Assembly (NCBI GenBank): GCA_008477525.1
Contig: SPDT01000007.1
Span: 6,138,001 to 6,202,000, forward strand
Source of the DNA: Hypomyces perniciosus
Taxonomy: Eukaryota > Ascomycota > Sordariomycetes > Hypocreales > Hypocreaceae
Direction of reading: 5' to 3'
Length of the DNA: 64,000 nt
Below the pieces are notes generated by a model. The model did not search any database. It had not been told where the DNA came from and saw only the letters and a program-made list of their open reading frames with translations. This document shows, one piece after another, positions 55,901-64,000 of this stretch (position 1 is the stretch's first letter; every line of letters begins with the position of its first letter). The translations under genes and the position numbers were made by a program.

Positions 55901-57376
55901 ATGGCGAGATCTTCAGATGCCGAGGCTCCTCAGATACTATTGATGAACCAACTCGATCCTACCCCCGCAACTTCTTCTCCCATCTTGGATGAGGCGTCAG
56001 ATGAGGGACGAGGAGTCTCGCTGCCGCCTGTTGATACAGGCAAAGATGCCTGGCTCTTCTTGACAGCGTGCTTCATTATTGAGGCTCTTGTATGGGGTGA
56101 GTAGATTCTCGCACATGCGGTTCGGGAATATGCCTCAGTGTTCTGACTTTGCTTCCAGGCTTTCCATTCGCCTTTGGTGTCTTCCAGGACTTCTACCGCA
56201 CCCATGAGCCATTCAAAGACTCACCTGGTATTGCTATCATTGGTACTTGCGCAATGGTAAGCCCAATATTCAACTTCCACTCAATGACAATTGATACTTA
56301 CAATTGTGAAGGGAATCATGTACCTCTCCGCTCCTTTCACCGTTCCTCTCTTTAGAGTATACCCCAAACAAACGAAATTCAGCCCAGCAATCGGCCTCAT
56401 CATCATGTGCACCGCTCTCGCAGCGAGCTCTTTCTCCCAGGCTGTCTGGCATCTTATCCTAACCCAAGGTGTTCTCTTCGCTATCGGCGGCTCGATCTGC
56501 TATACTCCTTGCATTGTCTACATGGATGAATGGTTCGTCAAGCGCAAAGGACTCGCTTATGGCGTCATGTGGTCCGGCACGGGCCTCGGCGGCTTCACTA
56601 TCCCTATTCTTCTCGAGTTTTTCCTCGGGAAATACGGATTACAGACTACGCTGCGCATTTGGGCTACAGCTCTCTTCGCTTTGACTATTCCGGTCGTGTA
56701 CTTTGTGAAGCCTCGACTTCCGGCATCAGCTACCGCGCATATTAAGCCGTATAAGCTAGGCTTCGTCCTCGACCGCACGTTTATGCTTTTCCAGATGGCC
56801 AACATCATCGAAGCTTTGGGGTTCTTTCTCCCAGGCATTTATCTGCCCTCCTATGCTCGCTCCGTCCTCGGCGCTGGTTCGTTCCCCGCAGCTCTGACGA
56901 TTTTGGCTGTCAACGTTGCCTCAGTGTTTGGCTGTGTCTTCATGGGATTTTTTATCGATCGACTGCAAGTTACGACCTGCATCATGATTTCAACGGTTGG
57001 CACTGTTCTCGGAACATTCTTGCTATGGGGCTTCGCGACAAACATGGCAGTGCTGTACGTTTTCTGTGTTGTCTATGGTCTCTTTGCCGGAGCGTACACT
57101 TCCACCTGGACGGGCATGATCAAACAGGTAATGTCGAGGCCAAACCGGGCAAGCAATGGAGGCGTCTCCTTTGATCCGATGATGGTCTTTGGTTTTCTGG
57201 CAGCTGGCCGGGGCATTGGAAATGTCGTCTCGGGACCTTTGAGTGAGGCTTTGCTTGTGGGCATGCCGTGGTATGGGAAAGCTATGGCGGGATATGGGAG
57301 TGGATATGGTTCGCTTATTGCGTTTACGGGAGTGACTGCTTGCTGGGTGGTTCAACCTTCTTGTGGCGGCGTATAG
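55901..57376 (+). CDS. MFS transporter, monocarboxylate (MCT) type, probable C-terminal frameshift
   Basis: Predicted 12-helix plasma-membrane permease; substrate unknown. Exons 55901-56096, 56159-56256 and 56312-57376 give 452 aa as read. Blocks: EALVWGFPFAFGVFQDFY, GIMYLSAPF, CIVYMDEWFVKRKGLAYGV, MWSGTGLGGFTIPILLEFFL, ANIIEALGFFLPGIYLPSYA and MVFGFLAAGRGIGNVVSGPL, typical of fungal MCT-like proteins. The end reads GVTACWVVQPSCGGV and stops. One base more near 57338-57343 would give GVTALLGGSTFLWRRIGWM with a stop at 57387, a much more usual family ending, so a 1-nt loss in a T run is likely. Intron 1 (56097-56158) ends in TGACTTTGCTTCCAG; intron 2 uses an AAG acceptor. Confidence 0.85.
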
Positions 57377-57387
57377 GATGGATGTGA

Positions 57388-59691
57388 GTTAAGAAGATAA
57401 ACTCGGGCTGGCTTCAAGATATTTCTACGTATGAGCACTTTAATGCCATTGGACAACTCTAAGGCTTGGTGGTTTAATCTGTCTGTGTCAAGGAAATGGG
57501 TAGTATTGAAGGAAGTGAGGGAGAGAGGTGCTGAGGATGGCACTGAAGCCGTCACCGGTTCTCAACATAGCAGCAAGCAAAGTGACTTTACTGATTTCTA
57601 AGGAGGAAGGGATCCCTCCTTCCCACGAGCGGGGACAAAGACCCTCTTTATACATCGTCGTAGACCCCTGTCAGTTATCGTGGATCTGTTATCCCTTATG
57701 TCACCTGATAGTCTAGCTCGTATGCTTTTGCAGCGTTTGTTTCAGACTGCTTCTTGTCACACAAAGACTTCTTCCATAGAATATATTTACCGACACTCCA
57801 TCGGAATAGTACTCTGTACTAATACGAATGTCATGAGCGCGTTAGCCTATTCCATGACTACTGCATGCATGGATGTGCGAGACTAACTATATCAGGTTGT
57901 TGTCGCGGACAATTCATCAGAGTTCACCATGTAAAGATAATGAGACCAGCTTTTAATGCCATCTCTTATTCTTCCCAATACTTCAATCCCAGCCAGACAA
58001 CTTGATTTTTCTGCCCCATGTCCAGAGTAAACGAGAAGATGTACCCTCCCTTGATACCCACGGTCCCGCGTGAAGACATACAATTGGCATGTTACATCCA
58101 GTTTTCCATCTAACCTTCGACAGAAGAGAAATCCGCCACTATAATGTGAAAAACGAGACCCCATACAACCAAATATCCACCAACTGCAAGTCTGTATAGA
58201 TCATACATTGATAACCCGCTTTCTCGCTCACCCAACGACATTGACAGTAAGCTCTCCCTTAACACTAACGTCGTTGATCTGTGGGAAGTCGATAGGCACG
58301 CTTCCGCAACCCCTGCTGTGCAGTTGCTTTTCTCACGGACCAGGCCATCTTTTGCCGCCATTGCCACATAAACAGAGTCCCGGCAATTGCGGCTGAGTGG
58401 TACATAGTAGACTTCGGGCTTCAGATAGCTATCTGTTGGTTTGGGTTGTTGCCGCGGATTCTAAGTAGAAGGCTTCCATCTCATCAGACTAGCTTCTCGG
58501 TTATAATTCATTCATTTATTCATTAACATGGTCTCTGCAACGATCTATTACCCTTAACCTTTGCTTTTGCGAACACGAGCTACCTTGCTCAGATACTAAT
58601 TACGCTCGAGATATTCAAAGCGATTGGCTAGAAGAAAGCCACATATCTATCTCCACTATCAAATTTTCGATTTCGTATCTATACGAGTACTAATTCTAGT
58701 GCCTTTGAGTCTTAGCGAAATTCGTCTTCTAGTTATTATAATTTTACACTATGCATACAGAGCACACAGCACAGGATAGAAGCCTAGTAGGTCAAAGATG
58801 AAGGAGATGGCTGAGTGGCGGGCAGGTTAGGAACGGATAGATGGATAAATGCAGGCATAATGATGCAGTTTCAATTTTTCTAATGGAGTATAATGATCCT
58901 AATATAAAGAAATATACCTCAACTTTAACCCTGGATATATAGGCAAAAAGCGTATTAGATTTTTATAGCATATCAAAACTTTTGTGGCTAATTGTTCGGG
59001 CTTCGCTAAGCCGTTATTTAGCCTTAAAAAGTCCTAATATCTGGCTGTTGTGTGGGCTCTTTTGTGGCTCGTCAGCGTCAAAGGGACCAACCAAGTCGGA
59101 TATCAACAGAGCTGTCACTTCTATGACCCCAAGAGGCCTCTGACATTTGGCTGAAAATAAGTACTAATGGGCTTGCTGGTAGACTTGTTGAAAGGCTCGC
59201 TATTCAGCTTAATCAGCAGCAGGGCCGGTGGTGGTAGTGATGATAGGAGGCATAATGCCTTTACCTAGTTGTTGTGTCGGCCCTTGTGTTGTGCTTTTCT
59301 GCGTGCTATTGGTGCTGTTGAGCTTGTTGTATGCTAAATTAAGTGGCAGCAGCATAGAAAGAAACAAGGGATTTTTCTAATGCTAGGACGAGGATGTCGG
59401 TTATGGTTGCCGAGGATGGCTATCGTGGCTTCGAATATAGCCGTGTTGGTAGTTCTTTTTTTAATGTAGTCAGTGGTGATAGTTGAAAGGATAGGTGTTG
59501 TTGTTTTGGCTACATACAAATTTATGTGTAGCTAGAACAAATGCAGGTAGGTAATAACTAAGTGTGTCGGACTTTTGCAAGACGTGCCACGGAATGCTTT
59601 GCAATGTGGGAAATGTCGCACACAACACTACACCACAACACAGGAGAGAAGCCCAGCAGATCAAGATGAACGGTAGCGCCTCAACAATAGT
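57388..59691. other. Gene-poor region with an AT-rich segment
   Basis: 2.3 kb without a recognised gene. A minus-strand open frame at 57892-58164 carries a VHLLVYSGHGAE peptide reminiscent of caspase-like proteins but nothing else of that fold. From about 58860 to 59060 the DNA is AT- and TpA-rich, as in decayed repeats of fungi. Confidence 0.4.
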
Positions 59692-60933
59692 CTAGTCTTC
59701 CATGTCCACATCGTCCTCACTATCATCCCTGTTCAGACCAGTTTCCACCGCATCATCAACCAAGCTAACCAGGGCCAACATGTGACGCACAAAGTACTTG
59801 CGGCCGACCGAGTCCGTCATATCCCACCAGCCCGTAGAGTCAACCTTCAAGTAGGTATTCCTGGTATCAGGGGAGAGCGTGCTGAAGCTGGTAAGAAAGC
59901 TTTCCGTGATGTTGAAGTGAAACAACTTGACATAGTGCTTGACTGCGACTATGGTGATAATGCTGGGATTGGCTTCAGGTTAGCTCAATATCAATCCAAA
60001 TGAAAGAAAAGGCAGGACCTACTCGTCTTTCGAGATAACCTGCTTCGAATCATCACTCCTGCGTGCAAGGGCTTCTCCGACTAGTTGGGCGAGGAACTCA
60101 TTAGAGACGGTTGGACTGTTCCCATTGAGCTCCTGGAAGGTGCGCTTGGCCTCCAACATTGCGATGTGGTAAGTTCTGTATGTGATTCTGTCTCTGAGCT
60201 GCACACCACCATCATCAATCGCCCGAAATCGCTTGGAGTCTTGTCCCTGCTGTGGCGGCTCCTTGTAGTCATAGGCAACTCGCTCATCGCGGTACTCAAG
60301 AGGTCGTGATTTGTCCAGTGGCTGGCAGTAGTTGAGAATGGTTCGGATTAGAGAGCTGGCAAAGCGGACGGTGTACTCTTCCACGAGGGGTGCCTGTTCC
60401 TTTTCCATGTACCCAACGGACGAGGGCTTTGAGGACTCTGTGGCTGGTCCGTCCGGCAGGGTGCCGGTAACGATCTGATCAGACGGTACAAAGTCTCCAA
60501 AAATAATTGTCTGGGTCTGGTCTCGGGCTGGCCTGTTTGAAGACATGGTTTGGTGATGGCTCTGGCCTTGGTGCAGCAGGGCAGCCAAGGCTGACCAGAG
60601 GCTTCCGAGGCCATCTGGGTCGTAGGCGCGAACGATTCGATGTTCTGGCATTTTTCTCAGAGTTGACAGATCCTCTGTTGGGCCATCAAGCAGCTTTTTG
60701 ATGCAAGGATCGGCGTTATCTTCCATGCCTGATTTGATCCTGTTGGCTAAGAGAGGGAGGGTCTCAGTTGGCTGCCTGCATAGGACTCGGCATGCCAACA
60801 ACTGCAGAAGACCCCAGCGACTGGCAGCGGTCTCCCAATATCTAGATTTTTGCAAGTCTTCAAAGTTCATGCCTACGTCGGCCCAGGTGTTGGCGAAGTC
60901 GTCGTGCGTGTGGACAGAGTCGTAGTACGCCAT
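59692..60933 (-). CDS. Unrecognised fungal protein
   Basis: Exons 60933-60023 and 59962-59692 give 393 aa. No known domain was recognised. N-terminus MAYYDSVHTHDDFANTWADV. Visible features: SRYWETAASRWGLLQLLACR, a central low-complexity linker, EEYTVRFASSLIRTILNYCQ, ITYRTYHIAMLEAKRTFQEL, and an acidic C-terminal tail DDSEDDVDMED. The intron 59963-60022 has GTAGGT, a GCTAACC branch site and CCCAG, and the joined frame is clean, which supports a real gene. The frame stays open for 122 codons upstream of the chosen ATG and contains a long hydrophobic run (LISGFLSITFPSALLFGLLI), so a longer membrane-anchored form cannot be excluded. Same orientation as the next unknown gene. Confidence 0.7.
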
Positions 60934-61465
60934 GATTATGGCGATGGTGACAATCAAAAGGCCGAACAAAAGGGCAGAAGGAAAGGTGATTGAGAGAAAA
61001 CCAGAGATGAGTGGTGTCGGGAGCACGAGCACAAGAAAGGTTGCCGGAGAAGAGTTGAGAAAAGTGAATTGAGGGAAAGGTGAGTTGAAAGGTGAATTCA
61101 CAGTTGTGCGTACTTGAGCTCGCTTAAACAGTCCGTACAATTGGCATCTATTTCTGCCTGGCGGTTGGGCACAGCGAGGGGGTACAGGTCTCGACCCCAA
61201 GATGCATGATGAGCCAAATCCATTGGCTGAGTCCCCTTCTCGACAGTGTGGCAGATTCACAAGATACGACCAACATGTATGAGATGCAACGAGGCTCACA
61301 AGACATCATGGATCAAAACGTCAAAATGGAGAAGATGCATAAAGCGTTATTATGATTTCGTAGCGGCAATGTAGCTAAATTATGGTGAGGGTATCGCCTC
61401 TTTTTATTCAGACTATGGTCGCGTCTCGCAGTTTAAAAATCGGATAGGACACTACGAAATAGTCA
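60934..61465. promoter_or_regulatory. Spacer upstream of the unrecognised gene
   Basis: About 530 bp between two minus-strand genes, expected to hold the promoter and 5' UTR of the 59.7-60.9 kb gene and the 3' UTR of the gene to its right. No motif stands out. Confidence 0.4.
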
Positions 61466-62642
61466 TTATTGCGGCCCCAGTCCCTGGCCAGAATTCTGAC
61501 TACTTTGATCTTTGAAGAATGTATTACGGGCATCCCTCGTCCATTCCAGGAGCGATAAAACCCGTCTGCGAAAAGTTTTGTAAGGTCTTACAGAGATTTT
61601 CGTATGTTTAATCGACACAGGCGGGAGAGCCGACGCCGGCGGAATAGAGGGATACTGGAGCTTTTCGAGAAAGGTAGAGGTGATATCAGCAGTGAAGAGA
61701 TGAACGAACACGAGCTCGTTGGCTTCGCATGTTTCTTTCCTTGGGTCGGCATCAGCGAAGAGTACTTGTGCCTAGAAAGAGTATGTTATTACCAAAGAAG
61801 TAGAATTGAATATACGCAGCCAAGAAGTCATACCAGATAGGTAGATGGAAGAGTCTGGTTATTGCGTAGAAGCGCACTTCGTTGTCGTTGCACCAGGCCT
61901 ATCATGACGGCTATGATGTATGGGTCGCGCAGGGGGGATTTGGGAGTGACCTTGTTCAACTTGAGTCCGCATATGGCGTTGACAGGCTTGTTGGGCCGAC
62001 GGCCCAGATAGGGCCACAACTTGTCCACGCGCATCCGATGGATATGTGCATAGTCGAGATATGCGGCGACAGGAGGCACGTCTCCTGAAGCTGCGGCATC
62101 CCAATCACCGCCAAGATAGAATACCATGCATTCCAAAATTCTGATGTGCCGTTCGTCATCGAACCAAAAGGGGAGTTTATCTCTGCAACGCGCTTGGGGT
62201 TAGAGGGGAACGATCAAAGCAAGCAAAGCAAGAGGTGGATTCTGGAGACTAACGTAGCTATGAATGGACACTCATATGGGAACGTAGGGTTTGCCAGAAT
62301 CTCTGCGATGGCCCCCTCGCGATCAGCAAAGTAGCGAGGTCCTGAGGTTCTCAGATGACGAGCCCAGCCAGCGGCAGACTGGCGAGGGGGCGGTGCTTCT
62401 ACGACTGGACGCGGCTGTTGCGGTTGTTGAAATGAGAACTGTAGTAGCTCAACATGGCGCTGCGTCCAAAGCAGCGGTTCAACAATGAGCGACTCTCGGC
62501 AATAGAGGCGAATGAGTTGGTAGATGGACAACGCTGCGAGAGAGGGAGCGGAGGAGGTGGGGGGGGAAGGCGAAGACGGTGGTGATGATGGTGCTGATTG
62601 TGAGGATGAGGACGATGGTGGCGATGGTGGCAGTGAATTCAT
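61466..62642 (-). CDS. Fungal protein of unknown function (conserved family)
   Basis: Three exons (62642-62254, 62182-61834, 61771-61466) give 347 aa. The N-terminal 70 residues are Ser/Pro-rich and disordered. The core reads RHIRILECMVFYLGGDWDAA, YAHIHRMRVDKLWPYLGRRP, NKPVNAICGLKLNKVTPKSP, LRDPYIIAVMIGLVQRQR, followed after intron 2 by ELVFVHLFTADIT and RPYKTFRRRVLSLL. The RDPYIIA core and splicing pattern recall an uncharacterised Pezizomycotina family. No catalytic motif is evident. The start at 62642 is chosen because the frame closes upstream. Confidence 0.75.
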
Positions 62643-64000
62643 AATGAATTGGTGGAAAGAGAATGGGGGGAGAGATAGAGGGAGCGAGAGGATGAAGCAG
62701 TTTGTGATAATCGGAGGTTGAATGAAGCTTCACGCAAGACGGTGGTTTCGTCATATAGTAGTACTTAGTAGTACTGAGTAGTAGTAGTACGAAGTACCTA
62801 CGAAGTGCTATTACCGTAGTACTAGTACTACTATACTATCAGAACCTTTAGGTACGTACCCTGCGGACTAAACTTGAGCCGCCAGCCTATTTTTTTGTTT
62901 AGCACCATCATGCCTAAAACTACGGTACCGGAAGGAGTACGAAGTACAGACTCCAATCATTTAATACCCTTAAAACCATGGAAACCAAGATATTCCAACC
63001 CACTGACGAGGAGGAAGCCAGGTGAAGTCATGCATCAATATATCGAATTATCCTCGATATTCTGTTGAGCCATAGGAAGATGTGTCAAGATTTCTCCCTC
63101 CTGTACCGGAATCTCTCACAAAACTGCGCGGCTATGCAGGTCACAATGCATACTGGATAGTACTTCTGCGGAGTCGTACTATTATAAGTGACAAGTCCCT
63201 TACGGGAGCGCCAATTGAAGCAACGTTCTCGATACGCCCAGGCGCAGGCCACTAACTTATCTCGTCTTGGTATTTTGCTATTGTCAAGTTCATTTCAACT
63301 GTCGAGGATTCCGCACCAAAAACCGATGTACAATTGAGGGTAGAAACATAAACATGGACATAATCATCGGGGCCTACCCTATCCTCTCGCAATAGGTACC
63401 TTCACGGATCCAGAGCACACCAATCGAATCCTCTGCGAGTGGATGCATAGCCAATCAGGCAAACAACCAGCCTTTAGGAGGTGAAATCCCGTCTTTGTAG
63501 TATGAATACGGAGTATGCGTAGCTGACTTTATTTCGCCAAAAGTTAGTGTTTCCGTTCAGCAGGTCTTGACGTGTTGTTCTTCACGACCGAGCTTCTGGC
63601 TCGCGACATTCCCATCCTCGAGAGCCAAAAAAAAGTATGGAATGAAGACACTGCCGAAACAATTTCGCGTATGTTCGCAACCACCCTTTGTTAATTCCTC
63701 CGCCATGAAGGGAGTACTTGTTGCCACTCACATGAATTAAAAGCAGTTCATAAAAAATGCGATAGTCAAGCCGTCATAGCTCAATGCCTGGCTGGAATGG
63801 TGGCTTCTCCTTTATCGATTCTAGATTCATCCTGCCCTTTCACTTGTACTCGGACTGCCCTCCTATCGGACCGAGCAGCCTCAACTAAGAGAGCATTTTT
63901 ATCACTATTCAGTCATCGACAGGAAACCTGTTTTTATTTTTATTTTTAGCAGGTGCAGTGAGGGCTTACAAATGACTAATTTGTTTGCATTGGTAAAAAA
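62643..64000. other. Right-end intergenic region
   Basis: About 1.36 kb without a recognised gene. It holds a dense cluster of TAGTAC/GTACGAAGTAC repeats at 62757-62836 and further copies near 62935 (GTACGAAGTAC) and 63507 (ACGGAGTATG). The window ends in A/T-rich sequence. Confidence 0.5.
62757..62836. repeat. TAGTAC/TACGAAGTAC repeat cluster
   Basis: About 80 bp of interspersed TAGTAC, GTAGTA and TACGAAGTAC units just upstream of the minus-strand gene starting at 62642. Related to the dispersed GTAC-flanked motif seen elsewhere. Confidence 0.8.

Noticed and set aside
1..64000. tRNA, rRNA and intact transposable elements
   Set aside because: Scanned by eye for B-box-like sequences, terminal repeats, transposase or reverse-transcriptase motifs; none convincing.

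Overview
The window is nuclear DNA of a filamentous ascomycete. Most introns are 48-106 nt with GT...AG ends and CTAAC/CTGAC-like branch sites. Proteins are of Pezizomycotina type, promoters are CT-rich, and a palindromic TACTCCGTA/GTACGGAGTA motif is scattered through intergenic DNA. Cdc11/SepK-type and Ppo-type proteins together with that motif fit a Sordariomycete, perhaps Hypocreales; this placement is inference. Coding exons were joined by hand from splice signals and frame continuity, so boundaries are predictions.

Left part (1-16.3 kb): the C-terminal three quarters of a fatty-acid dioxygenase/P450 fusion (Ppo family) enters from the left edge. After a gene-poor stretch comes a divergent metabolic pair: a LamB/YcsF (PxpA-like) protein on the minus strand and a 16-exon, 1245-aa biotin-dependent carboxylase of urea-carboxylase architecture on the plus strand, with no allophanate hydrolase domain. 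A Zn2Cys6 regulator follows. A membrane protein with an apparent frameshift closes this part.

Middle part (16.8-29.5 kb): a decayed HNH-type gene plus a second degraded fragment of the same gene; mitochondrial ribosomal protein mS23 (RSM25); ALG14; a Rho-like GTPase gene interrupted by one TAG codon; a DAO-type FAD oxidoreductase; and the inositol hexakisphosphate kinase KCS1.

Right part (29.5-64 kb): a 4-kb gene-poor stretch; a divergent pair made of a long disordered nuclear-type protein and the septation-network scaffold Cdc11; a TBC-domain RabGAP; a peroxisomal enoyl-CoA hydratase/isomerase; a tandemly duplicated hairpin element; a small C2H2 regulator; ALG2; an MCT-type MFS transporter with a probable C-terminal frameshift; and two unrecognised genes in the same orientation.

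The most notable items are the PxpA-like/urea-carboxylase-like pair, which resembles a fused and rearranged bacterial pxpA-accC-accB-kipI-kipA set, and the duplicated hairpin at 51.46-51.70 kb. The hairpin arm shares 17 nt with the 3' end of the MFS gene's first intron and has GT...AG ends like an intron. Four loci look broken (HNH, Rho-like, membrane protein, MFS C-terminus). Three of these have 1-nt indels at homopolymer runs, so sequencing error must be separated from real decay. I found no recognisable tRNA, rRNA, CRISPR array or intact transposon.
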